Assembly: GCA_031399315.1 (NCBI GenBank)
Contig: JANNOS010000003.1
Location: 1-14,297 of the forward strand
DNA: 14,297 nucleotides
Direction: 5' to 3'
Origin: Methylotenera_A sp031399315
GTDB taxonomy: Bacteria > Pseudomonadota > Gammaproteobacteria > Burkholderiales > Methylophilaceae
Under the pieces are notes generated by a model that ran no database searches, had not been told where the DNA came from, and saw only the letters and a list, made by a program, of their open reading frames with translations. Shown here one piece after another: positions 1-6,629 of the stretch. Numbering within the stretch: position 1 is the stretch's first letter; each line of letters starts with the position of its first letter. The translations under genes were made by a program, and so were the position numbers.

Positions 1-363
1 ACCCAGTTTTGCAGCTTCAGCTAATACGTTTTTCAGGGCTACACGGGTATTAAGTGGGTATGGATTACCCTGAAAATGGTTGTCAGCTGGCATCCAAGCG
101 ACTTTAGGTTCCCAAGGTAATTGGATGATATGGTCTAAATCAGGTACAGAGTTTAGCTCATCATCACTTGGCGCTTGACCCAAACCATCCAATGCATAAC
201 CCGTGTAGCGCTCAGAACCTGCCGCCATTTGTGGTAAATGGTCTATAGGAACGACTTTAGCTTTAGGGATACCGTGAATATCTACATAAGCACCAATGCA
301 ATATTTAACGCCTTTTTCTTTAAGTTGCTGTTGAATCGTGTCAATTTCTACTGCTGTTTTCAT
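1..363 (-). CDS. Type III glutamine synthetase-like ligase (GlnT/GMAS family), N-terminal 121 residues, cut by the window edge
   Basis: This is the N-terminal part of a glutamine synthetase-superfamily ligase, which makes gamma-glutamyl amides from glutamate, ATP and ammonia or an amine. The start ATG (363-361) overlaps the TGA of the upstream creatininase-family gene by 4 bp (ATGA), which implies translational coupling. Visible motifs are the beta-Grasp segment YVDIHGIPKAKVVP (about residues 26-39), then GSERYTGYALDG and IQLPWEP, which match the GlnT-type proteins I remember better than gamma-glutamylmethylamide synthetases. The ATP- and glutamate-binding core lies outside the window, so the substrate cannot be read. 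In rhizobia and methylotrophs such ligases are often followed by three glutamate-synthase-like genes (glxBCD or mgsABC). I expect that downstream but cannot see it. In this operon the acceptor could be ammonia released from guanidine, methylamine, or guanidine itself. Family assignment is firm; substrate is open. Confidence 0.88.
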   Translation of the reverse strand, partial: MKTAVEIDTIQQQLKEKGVKYCIGAYVDIHGIPKAKVVPIDHLPQMAAGSERYTGYALDGLGQAPSDDELNSVPDLDHIIQLPWEPKVAWMPADNHFQGNPYPLNTRVALKNVLAEAAKLG

Positions 364-1142
364 GTACTAGTAGCCTTATCAAATGAATCATAATAGGAGT
401 TTGTCAAAGGTGGGTTTTCTTGCATGCCTTTGATAACCAACGCGCTTAAATCTTCTACCATCCAGTTAAACCACTCTGTACCTTTTTCTTTGCTCGAAAT
501 ACTCGGAGTACCAGTTACTCCGTTTAAACTGGTGCGATTCACTGGATGCGAAAAAACTAAATTTTCAGTACGGTCAAGGTCATCAGCAAGATGCAGCTTA
601 TCTATACGTACCATCTCTGGCGCGGTGGCAAGCATGAGTGAGGTTTCTGCATCGTTGGCATGCCAATCTTCTCCATCGGCATGATGAAACTGTTTTACCC
701 GTTGGCTCAAATGCGCAGAATTAAACACAGCCACCATCATGTCATCATGCTCTGCACGCAGCATTTCTAATGCACAGCGCAAGGGCGCAGCATTAGTGAC
801 ATGTGTATTCACTATAAACAAACGGCGTATGCCGCTGTGATATGCCCAATCACCTAACTCTTTCATTAGGTTAATTAATGTAATAGGTGTTACCGCCAAG
901 GTGCCTGGCCAACGTCGACTATGGCCAAGCGAACACCCATAAGGCATCGTAGGCAACATGGGGACTTTTGTTTTTTCTGCAACAGCACGACATAAGATAT
1001 CTGCTAAGACGTAATCCATGCCACAACCCATATGTGGGCCGTGTTGTTCTGTAGCGCCTATCGGTAAAATGGCAGCTTGATTTGCAGCTACCAGCTTGCT
1101 GGGCAGCTCATCCCATGTGGTTTTAGACCATTCCATTGTCAT
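360..1142 (-). CDS. Creatininase-family metal-dependent amidohydrolase
   Basis: This is a 260-residue cytoplasmic protein of the creatininase superfamily, which contains creatininase, MftE and FAPy deformylase. These are di-metal enzymes that cut C-N amide-type bonds. The metal-site blocks are present: GATEQHGPHMGCGMD gives E32, H34 and D43; the NGHGGN-type block reads NTHVTN with H114; and DWHANDAETS supplies E166 (usually HAGEIETS). Length is normal for the family. The start is ATG 1142, with GGAG lying in the last codons of the ATPase gene, only 3 nt between genes. M3 is an alternative. It overlaps the ligase gene by 4 bp. It sits in an operon led by a guanidine-I riboswitch, so I infer a substrate related to guanidine, such as a cyclic, methylated or acylated guanidino compound. 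That substrate is not shown by sequence. It is not a ureohydrolase: no arginase-type DxHxD motif is visible. Confidence 0.9.
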   Translation of the reverse strand: MTMEWSKTTWDELPSKLVAANQAAILPIGATEQHGPHMGCGMDYVLADILCRAVAEKTKVPMLPTMPYGCSLGHSRRWPGTLAVTPITLINLMKELGDWAYHSGIRRLFIVNTHVTNAAPLRCALEMLRAEHDDMMVAVFNSAHLSQRVKQFHHADGEDWHANDAETSLMLATAPEMVRIDKLHLADDLDRTENLVFSHPVNRTSLNGVTGTPSISSKEKGTEWFNWMVEDLSALVIKGMQENPPLTNSYYDSFDKATST

Positions 1143-1145
1143 GCA

Positions 1146-2075
1146 CTACTCCACATTATCTGCAACGTTTACAAAACGAATCATATGCTGCTGAATAGAG
1201 ACGTCAGGGCTCTCTTGCTCATCCTGCGGATGGATTAGCGCATCTAACCTTGCCTTGGTAGCTAAAAATTCTGCAGAGGTAAATTGGCTGGCACTGCGTG
1301 GGCGTGGCACAGGTACTTCTACCAACTCCAACACTTCACCTGGATGTGCTTTCAACACTAAAATTCTGTCTGCGAGAAAGATTGCTTCGTCTAAATCATG
1401 CGTAATGAACACAATGGTAATGTCGATATTGCGCCAAATCTCCAGCAAATGCGCTTGCATTTTGCAGCGTGACTGCGCATCAAGCGCACCAAAAGGCTCA
1501 TCCATCAGCAAAATGCGGGGTTGATTCACCAAGGCGCGGGCAATGGCCACACGTTGCTTCATCCCACCAGATAATTCATGTGGATATGCATTAGCAAACT
1601 TCTCAAGGCCCACTAACTCAAGCCATAATTCGGCCTCACGCCCAGCCTCGATGCTGCTGATGTTGTTCATTTCCAAACCAAACATAACATTTTGCTTAAC
1701 GGTACGCCAAGGGAATAACGTATAGCCCTGAAACACCATGCCACGATCTCGCCCGGGCCCAGTGATAGGCTTTCCATCTAACAGCACTTCACCGCCCGTG
1801 TAGCTTTCCAGTCCAGCCAAAATACGTACCAGTGTTGATTTACCACAGCCAGAAGGGCCAATCACACACACGAATTCGCGCTTGTGGGTTTGAAAACTCA
1901 CATTCTTAAGCGCAACTGTTTCGCCATTCGCAGTTTTGTAAACCTTGTCTAAACCTTTAACTTCTAAAATAACTTCGCGCTGTTTGAGCTTATCAAAGCG
2001 CTGTTTTACTGCATCTGATTGCTCTAGGTAACTGGGCAGCAACAGCTTTTCCTCCGGTTTATTCATCTTCTCCAC
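1146..2075 (-). CDS. ABC transporter ATPase, nitrate/sulfonate/taurine (TauB/NrtD) type
   Basis: This is the ATP-hydrolysing subunit of the importer encoded with the next two genes upstream. In order it has Walker A GPSGCGKST (73-81), the Q-loop at Q116 (MVFQGYTLFPW), signature LSGGMKQ (168-174), Walker B ILLMDEP (198-204), D-loop GALD and the switch histidine H226 in FITHDLDEA. At 309 residues it is longer than the usual 250-270. The surplus is about 35 charged residues before the first strand and a tail after residue 260. The start given is GTG at 2075, which has AGGA 6 nt upstream. ATG at 2066, three codons in, is also possible. It begins 8 nt after the permease stop and ends 3 nt before the creatininase-family gene, so the order is clearly operonic. 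The family carries small N or S compounds; guanidine as cargo is inferred from the riboswitch. Confidence 0.95.
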   Translation of the reverse strand: MEKMNKPEEKLLLPSYLEQSDAVKQRFDKLKQREVILEVKGLDKVYKTANGETVALKNVSFQTHKREFVCVIGPSGCGKSTLVRILAGLESYTGGEVLLDGKPITGPGRDRGMVFQGYTLFPWRTVKQNVMFGLEMNNISSIEAGREAELWLELVGLEKFANAYPHELSGGMKQRVAIARALVNQPRILLMDEPFGALDAQSRCKMQAHLLEIWRNIDITIVFITHDLDEAIFLADRILVLKAHPGEVLELVEVPVPRPRSASQFTSAEFLATKARLDALIHPQDEQESPDVSIQQHMIRFVNVADNVE

Positions 2076-2083
2076 CCCTGTTC

Positions 2084-3073
2084 CTATTCTTTATTGGCCG
2101 CTTTATTCCAAGCAAATAGACGTTTGCCTAACCAAGCCAACAGCAAATCGGTACCAAGCCCTATAAACCCAATAATAAAGATGGCCGCGTAAACATTATC
2201 AAAGTGCTGATAGCGCGCCTGCTGTGTAATAAACCATGTAATCCCAGAAGTTGTCCCTATTAGCTCTGCAACAATTAAATAAGTCCAAGCCCAGCCCAAC
2301 AAAATTCGCTGGTCTCGATACAAATCTGGCAAAATTCCAGGGATGACAACATGTCGTAACAACTTAAATTTACCAGTTCCCAGCGTCATGGCAGCTTCTA
2401 GCAAGGAGTAATCCAACTTACGGGTAGTATTGGCAATTACTAACACTTGTTGAAAAAATGTACCAATCACGATAATCGCAATTTTTGGCCCATCATAAAT
2501 GCCTAAAATCGCTACCATCAGCGCGCCAAATGCAGGCGCTGGCAAATAACGGAAAAACTCAATAAAAGGCTCACTAAGTCTAGATACTGCGCTATAAGTG
2601 CCACACAAAATACCTAAAGGCACACCAATTAGCGAAGAGATGAGAAACCCAAAAAAAATGACTTGAATACTTTTCCACAAACTTTGGTGTAGCCATAGAC
2701 CATCTTTTTGCGCTGGCGGCGTGGTAAACCCCGTGTAAAATGCTTTTGCAACTTCGTGTGGCGCGGGTAAGTAAATGGGGTTTGCCGGTTTCCCAGCTGG
2801 CAGAGACTTACCTTGTGCTTGCATGTTGGCAAGCTCTTCTTTAAAAGTGGTCTTGTCAATCAGCATATCAACTTGAAAATAATCGACATCCCCAGGCTGC
2901 TGAATCATCACCATCGGGTGCCAGATAAATGGTACATAACTGACCGCACACCAAATCAATAAAGGCAATAGAAATGAAGCCCATCCTATAATTTTGCGGC
3001 GATCAGGTGTTAACTCTTGTCGTACCGTAAACCAATCTGATGACCATGCTGAAAGATATGAAGACAAGCTCAT
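2084..3073 (-). CDS. ABC transporter permease, TauC/SsuC/NrtB type, with an extra periplasmic segment
   Basis: This is the inner-membrane channel subunit of the importer. The EAA loop that docks on the ATPase starts at E226 (EAAMTLGTGKF) and runs to about residue 250, within the usual BPD_transp_1 core of about five membrane helices (roughly 125-315). TM1 is near residues 28-55. The protein has 329 residues, against about 250-280 for TauC or SsuC. The excess is mostly a hydrophilic stretch at about 57-105, rich in charged residues, between TM1 and the conserved LPAPHEVAKAF segment. It should lie on the periplasmic face. Start is ATG 3073 with AGGGAT just upstream. It lies 42 nt after the binding-protein gene and 8 nt before the ATPase gene. 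The insert may be a trait of this subfamily rather than of this gene. Confidence 0.94.
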   Translation of the reverse strand: MSLSSYLSAWSSDWFTVRQELTPDRRKIIGWASFLLPLLIWCAVSYVPFIWHPMVMIQQPGDVDYFQVDMLIDKTTFKEELANMQAQGKSLPAGKPANPIYLPAPHEVAKAFYTGFTTPPAQKDGLWLHQSLWKSIQVIFFGFLISSLIGVPLGILCGTYSAVSRLSEPFIEFFRYLPAPAFGALMVAILGIYDGPKIAIIVIGTFFQQVLVIANTTRKLDYSLLEAAMTLGTGKFKLLRHVVIPGILPDLYRDQRILLGWAWTYLIVAELIGTTSGITWFITQQARYQHFDNVYAAIFIIGFIGLGTDLLLAWLGKRLFAWNKAANKE

Positions 3074-3115
3074 TTCATCCCTAATTTAAAAATAATTGTG
3101 ATTTCCAACTAGAAA

Positions 3116-4105
3116 TTACTTATAAAAAATCGGATCAATCGCTTTGCTTAAATCTTGAGGTTCTTTATACACGCCATACTTAACATTAAAGTCATCTGCT
3201 ATTTTTGAAGAGCCATACAAAGATTTAAAACCAGCAGCCTTAGCATAAGTCGTTTTGCCTTCTGCTAAAGTGAGTAGTTTCGTACCTTTAAGAAATGGCT
3301 TATATGCTTCTGGTGTTAAGCCCACGCGCGCTGCCATTATTTTTACGGCATCAGGCTGTGTTTTTGGATCGTTGATGTAAGCAACGACTTTACCCCACAC
3401 TTTTACTACTTTGGCCCAGTCTTCTTTACGACTTGATAAGCTGGCAGGACTCACTGTGACTACGTCATAAATAAGCCCTGGTTCTTTAGCAGAGGTATAG
3501 ATTGGCTTAGCACCAGGTACGCGCTTCATCGCTTCACCAGAATTTGGCTGCCAAGCACCAATAGCCGCTAAATCGCCAGAAGCTAAGGCCTGCGGTGTTT
3601 CATTGGTTTTGGTGTTTACAATTGTGACATCAGATTCTTTCATGCCTGCTTTTTCTAAGCCATTTAGCAATAAAAGATGCTCTACAAAGCCTGTTTCTAA
3701 GCCAATTTTTTTGCCTTTCAAATCTTTTAGGCTTTTGATCCCTGGTGCACCAACAATCATGTCGTTACCATTAGAGTAATCGGTCAGCATAATCATCACG
3801 TTCTTAGCACCACCAGAAGACATCACCAAGGCATCGCCATTGGTTACCGTAACGCCGTCAATTTTACCCACTGCAAATGCATCCATTGAGGCAACATAGT
3901 CAAACCAATCAAATTTAACATCTACGCCAGCTTCTTTAAACCAGCCCTTATCAATCGCAACCTGCCATGCTACCCAACCTGGCCAATCGCTGTAACCAAT
4001 TTTTAAAGGTTCTGCAGCATGTGAAATGCCTGCAAATAATAAGGTTGCTGTTAATGCTGACGTTACTGAAAATTTCTTAATGAAACTTGAACAAATTGAA
4101 CGCAT
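3116..4105 (-). CDS. Periplasmic substrate-binding protein of an NMT1/NrtA/SsuA-like ABC importer
   Basis: This is the first gene of the operon and the ligand receptor of the transporter. It has a Sec signal peptide: MRSICSSFIKK basic start, hydrophobic core, and likely cleavage after SHA at about residue 29. The mature domain opens with LKIGYSDWPGWVAW and has the periplasmic-binding-protein type II layout seen in nitrate, taurine and thiamine-precursor receptors, including the segments GVTVTNGDALVM and LKGKKIGLETG. Total length is 329 residues. Start is ATG 4105 with a strong AAGGAG 6 nt upstream (4112-4117). A guanidine-I riboswitch and terminator precede it. Receptors of this family next to such riboswitches are thought to serve guanidine uptake, so guanidine or a methylated guanidine is the likely ligand. 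Nothing in the sequence alone proves the ligand. Confidence 0.94.
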   Translation of the reverse strand: MRSICSSFIKKFSVTSALTATLLFAGISHAAEPLKIGYSDWPGWVAWQVAIDKGWFKEAGVDVKFDWFDYVASMDAFAVGKIDGVTVTNGDALVMSSGGAKNVMIMLTDYSNGNDMIVGAPGIKSLKDLKGKKIGLETGFVEHLLLLNGLEKAGMKESDVTIVNTKTNETPQALASGDLAAIGAWQPNSGEAMKRVPGAKPIYTSAKEPGLIYDVVTVSPASLSSRKEDWAKVVKVWGKVVAYINDPKTQPDAVKIMAARVGLTPEAYKPFLKGTKLLTLAEGKTTYAKAAGFKSLYGSSKIADDFNVKYGVYKEPQDLSKAIDPIFYK

Positions 4106-4125
4106 GATTGGCTCCTTGGTTAGAT

Positions 4126-4163
4126 AAAAATCGAGAAGGCGGCATTAAAAATGCATCCTCCCG
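4126..4163 (-). terminator. Intrinsic terminator acting as expression platform of the riboswitch
   Basis: On the minus strand the 5' arm CGGGAGG..GCATT (4163 to about 4149) pairs with AATGC..CCTTCTCG (about 4146-4132). The pairing gives five pairs, a one-base bulge, two GC pairs, a 2x2 internal loop and five more pairs around a TTT loop. ATTTTTATC follows (T5 at 4130-4126). The CGGGAGG of the 5' arm is also the conserved 3' end of the aptamer, so the two folds exclude each other. Ligand-bound aptamer should block the terminator, giving an ON switch. The ribosome binding site lies just beyond it at 4112-4117. Confidence 0.85.
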
Positions 4164-4250
4164 GGCTTTTATCCCTCCGTGTAACCAATTGCTCTTGGCC
4201 GATAACTCTTGGACCAGTCACTCTAAAACCACCGAGCCGGAACCCTAGTC
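4156..4250 (-). promoter_or_regulatory. Guanidine-I riboswitch aptamer (ykkC class, subtype 1)
   Basis: Read on the minus strand, the leader contains the ykkC landmarks in the correct order and spacing: GACTAGGGTTCCGG (4250-4237), ACTGGTCCAAGAG (4219-4207), a hairpin GGCCAA/TTGGTT (about 4199-4182), then ACACGGAGGGATAAAAG and CCCGGGAGGA (about 4182-4156). The GGG-ATAAAAG-CCC element and the ACACGG segment match subtype 1 (guanidine) rather than what I recall of the ppGpp and PRPP subtypes. The downstream NitT/TauT-type transporter is a typical guanidine-I context. Known family role: binds free guanidine and turns genes on. Confidence 0.93.
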
Positions 4251-4311
4251 ATCTTTTTGAAACTTAAACGGCTATTTTTACAGACAAACCGCTTTCTCAC
4301 AAAATATATCC

Positions 4312-4327
4312 AGCAAGTAATATGCCA
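4312..4327 (-). promoter_or_regulatory. Sigma-54 (RpoN) promoter of the guanidine operon
   Basis: The minus strand reads TGGCATATTACTTGCT from 4327 to 4312. It fits the -24/-12 consensus TGGCAYRNNNNTTGCW at every specified position, with GG and GC separated by 10 nt. Transcription would start near 4300, about 50 nt before the aptamer. No convincing sigma-70 promoter was found between it and the aptamer. Confidence 0.8.
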
Positions 4328-4409
4328 CTCCATTCAATAAAAATTTATTTATATATATCATATAGTTATTAATTTTTAATGATTATTTTTTACCACATGC
4401 GTAATTTTA

Positions 4410-4426
4410 TGCACCATGTAAGTGCG
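4410..4426. promoter_or_regulatory. NtrC-like enhancer dyad, with a further TGCACC half-site at 4442
   Basis: TGCACCATGTAAGTGCG fits the NtrC layout TGCACY-N5-RGTGCA apart from its last base and has the right 17-bp span. A second TGCACC begins at 4442, exactly 32 bp from the first, about three helical turns, although its partner half-site is poor. The centre is about 115 bp upstream of the predicted sigma-54 transcription start, a usual enhancer distance. Together these suggest induction under nitrogen limitation. Confidence 0.55.
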
Positions 4427-4603
4427 CTGTATGAAGAAATATGCACCAAAGTGTATTGATTGTTTTCATCCTATTGCTCCTTAATACATAGTAAAAAAAC
4501 AAAATAAGAGAATTAGTTCATCTCGTTTTGTCGTGGAGCCATATTAAGGATGTGCAATCATCAACACAGTACAACGGGCGCTGATTATGTTGTAAGAAAT
4601 GGA

Positions 4604-6055
4604 CTACAGATTTGCAATATCAAGCGGGATTAATGCGCGCGTTAGCACGCCATTACCGGGTTCACTCAATATCTCAAAATGCCCGCCAATCGCCAATACA
4701 CGGTTACGCATGCCAGACAGGCCATGCGTATTACCTTCTAGCGCACTCATATCCATACCAACCCCGTTATCTTCAATTTCCAGTTTTAAGAACTTGGCAT
4801 CCGTTATCATATGCACAGAGATAGCCGTTGCTTTTGCATATTTATTAGCATTGTTCAGGGTTTCTTGCACAATACGGTAAGCTACCAAGCTGATCGTTTC
4901 ATTCAATTTAGTATTTTGATCTGGTAAATCTAAAGTTAACTGCCATTGGTTGCGCTCTGCTGCATCCTCAACAAGAGACTTTAATGCTGGCCAAAAACCA
5001 AAGGTTGATAACATGGCAGGATGTAACTCTTGCACGATATGGCGTTGATAGCCAATCCCTTGGTCTATATAACGGCTGGTTTTCTTAAGTTTATCTACGA
5101 GCTCTGGCGCGATATCTTTTAGTTTTTTCATCACCCAAGCCAAATCCATTTTAGTTGCAGTGAAAATAGAGCCAAGCTCGTCGTGCAACTCTCTTGAGAG
5201 TTTTTGCCGTTCACGTTCAACGTCTGCCTGGTAATCAAGTGCTAAGCTTCTAAGTAATTTAGTTTGCGCCTGCAATTTTTTTTCATAAATCTCGTTTTCT
5301 TTAAGGATTTGTTGTTGCAGCTCACTTTTGACCGTAATTTCACTGAGCAATTGCTTAATCACTAACACTACTAAAAATATCAGTAACAAGGCGCCAGCCA
5401 TCACTGAGCTACGAGCTATTACAAAAGAGTTATCACGTTTTTGTATTAAGGTATCAAGATAACTGTATTGATTTTTAATCATAGTGTCCGTGTATTGCAT
5501 GAAATTATTCATTTCTTCAATACCATCATCTAAGTTCACCACTTGTTTGGCTTCTTGTGTTTTGCCTGATTTGGTTAGATTGACCGCCACCTTCATTTCG
5601 GCTGCTTTGGCCTCTAAGCTTTTAGAAATGGTTTTAATCCAATCACGTTCTATTTGCTGCTCTTTACCAGATGACGTATGAATCACTAAAGATTCAATTT
5701 TTTCTATATTATCTCTTGCCTCATCAAGTGCCTTATTAAAGGGCTCAAAGTAAACCCCACGTTTGGTGAATAAGTAACCACGCTGCGCACTCTCGGCTTG
5801 ATACAAATTGGCTTTCAGCCTATTCAGAATGCTAACATTGGTCCGAATTTGGCCAATCACAGTATCTTGACGCTTAATTGACACGATCCAGCCATCAGTA
5901 AAAAGCACTGACACCATAGTGACAAACAACGCAGCCGCCAACATGGCAATAGTACGCCCACCAAGAACTACGATGATTTTTTCATACCACTGCCAGAGTC
6001 TCGTTAAAACGAGTTGAACGCCTTGCAAGATTATTTTCACAGTTACCTTTCCCAT
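4604..6055 (-). CDS. Sensor histidine kinase with CHASE3 domain, NarL-type (HisKA_3)
   Basis: This is a 483-residue inner-membrane sensor kinase. TM1 lies at about 34-54 and TM2 at about 211-234. Between them is a helical extracytoplasmic CHASE3-type sensor domain with the family motif AESAQRGYLFT (87-97). A coiled-coil-like linker (about 240-285) leads to a HisKA_3 dimerisation domain with the phospho-acceptor H291 in SRELHDELGS. An HATPase_c domain follows: N-box QETLNNANKYA (397-407), G1 DNGVGMD (429-435) and G2 HGLSGM (444-449). This type phosphorylates NarL/FixJ regulators, and one (7682-8314) is encoded on the other strand of the same module. Start is ATG 6055. A TAAG-N6-CCTA box lies 7 bp upstream of the start, between it and the divergent DUF1328 gene. 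The signal sensed is unknown. Confidence 0.93.
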   Translation of the reverse strand: MGKVTVKIILQGVQLVLTRLWQWYEKIIVVLGGRTIAMLAAALFVTMVSVLFTDGWIVSIKRQDTVIGQIRTNVSILNRLKANLYQAESAQRGYLFTKRGVYFEPFNKALDEARDNIEKIESLVIHTSSGKEQQIERDWIKTISKSLEAKAAEMKVAVNLTKSGKTQEAKQVVNLDDGIEEMNNFMQYTDTMIKNQYSYLDTLIQKRDNSFVIARSSVMAGALLLIFLVVLVIKQLLSEITVKSELQQQILKENEIYEKKLQAQTKLLRSLALDYQADVERERQKLSRELHDELGSIFTATKMDLAWVMKKLKDIAPELVDKLKKTSRYIDQGIGYQRHIVQELHPAMLSTFGFWPALKSLVEDAAERNQWQLTLDLPDQNTKLNETISLVAYRIVQETLNNANKYAKATAISVHMITDAKFLKLEIEDNGVGMDMSALEGNTHGLSGMRNRVLAIGGHFEILSEPGNGVLTRALIPLDIANL

Positions 6056-6061
6056 CCTGAG

Positions 6062-6075
6062 TAAGCACTTTCCTA
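6062..6075. promoter_or_regulatory. TAAG-N6-CCTA inverted-repeat box, site A
   Basis: TAAGCACTTTCCTA lies in the divergent region between the histidine kinase and the first DUF1328 gene, 87 nt before the latter. It shares 19 of 25 positions, counted from its preceding G, with site B. The layout resembles the RcsB-type box (TAAG-N6-CYTA) bound by LuxR/NarL-family regulators. Confidence 0.5.
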
Positions 6076-6162
6076 CAATGAAATCAGATTATAGCCTCTG
6101 AATAGGAATAACAACTTGTAATAAAGTATTAGTTAAATTTTGAATTAACTGAAGGGAAAATC

Positions 6163-6336
6163 ATGCTTTATTACGCCATCGCGTTTTTTATTATCGCAGT
6201 AGTTGCAGGTCTATTCGGTTTTAAAGGTGTAGAAACTGCTGCAACTAAAATCTCAAAAATATTTTTCTTCATCTTTCTTGTATTAACTTTGTTAGTGGTG
6301 CTGGGTGCGGTGTTGGGCATTAGCTTGTTCGCTTAA
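6163..6336 (+). CDS. DUF1328 family small membrane protein, copy 1
   Basis: This is a 57-residue hydrophobic protein. It starts MLYYAIAFFIIAVVAG and has the family GxxGFKGVETAATKISK block between two membrane helices (about 2-19 and 33-54). That is the two-helix layout of the DUF1328/YtjA family. The start ATG 6163 has GAAGGG 7 nt upstream. The next gene but for a 134-nt spacer is a paralogue with a near-identical ribosome binding site context. DUF1328 genes often sit among general stress genes; the molecular role is unknown. The gene is divergent from the histidine kinase and preceded by box site A. Confidence 0.88.
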   Translation: MLYYAIAFFIIAVVAGLFGFKGVETAATKISKIFFFIFLVLTLLVVLGAVLGISLFA

Positions 6337-6355
6337 GCAATTTAATCATGCTCTG

Positions 6356-6369
6356 TAAGTGCTTTCTTA
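6356..6369. promoter_or_regulatory. TAAG-N6-CTTA inverted-repeat box, site B
   Basis: TAAGTGCTTTCTTA is a perfect outer dyad, extended to TGTAAG-N6-CTTACA (6354-6371). It lies 101 nt before the second DUF1328 gene, much as site A lies before the first. It is a candidate operator for the NarL-family regulator of this module. Confidence 0.55.
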
Positions 6370-6470
6370 CAACAGAATCGGCGATTGCCCGCTTAGGCTA
6401 AGTAAAACACATCAGTAAAGTAACAGCTGGGCATTTATTATCAATGCTGAATTTTAGAAGGGAATCTGAC

Positions 6471-6629
6471 ATGCTACATTACACCGTTGTATTTTTTATT
6501 ATCGCAATCATCGCAGCCGTATTGGGCTTTGGCGGTATTGCAGCAGGGGCGGCTGGTATTGCAAAAGTTTTATTTTTTGTATTCTTAGCCATGACTATTA
6601 TTTCATTTTTAATGAGTAAAAAAGGTTAA
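6471..6629 (+). CDS. DUF1328 family small membrane protein, copy 2
   Basis: This is a 52-residue protein with two predicted membrane helices (about 4-20 and 29-48) around a glycine/alanine-rich loop FGGIAAGAAGIAKV, ending in a basic SKKG tail. It is clearly related to the 57-residue neighbour: both begin ML(Y/H)Y and share the FFIIA helix. The start chosen is ATG 6471, not the in-frame ATG at 6444, because GAAGGG lies just before it as in copy 1 and because the family begins at this methionine. It has its own upstream box (site B), so it may be transcribed separately. A DUF883 gene follows after 51 nt. Confidence 0.87.
   Translation: MLHYTVVFFIIAIIAAVLGFGGIAAGAAGIAKVLFFVFLAMTIISFLMSKKG

Larger units (their letters stand above)
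4251..4603. other. Gene-free control region between the guanidine operon and the histidine kinase gene
   Basis: This AT-rich stretch holds the 5' leader, the sigma-54 promoter and the NtrC-like sites of the guanidine operon (4251-4460). From 4460 to 4603 I see no gene, RNA or strong terminator. A weak TACAAC/GTTGTA pairing just downstream of the kinase stop (4570-4595) lacks a T-tract. Confidence 0.6.

Noticed and set aside
1..363. Calling the left-edge ligase a gamma-glutamylmethylamide synthetase
   Set aside because: The visible N-terminus resembles GlnT-type proteins more closely, and the substrate-defining core is outside the window.
4460..4600. Possible terminator for the histidine kinase gene (TACAAC/GTTGTA)
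   Set aside because: The stem has only six pairs, the loop is long and no T-tract follows.
6444..6470. Upstream in-frame ATG for the second DUF1328 gene
   Set aside because: It would add nine residues not typical of the family and would put the GAAGGG ribosome binding site inside the gene.
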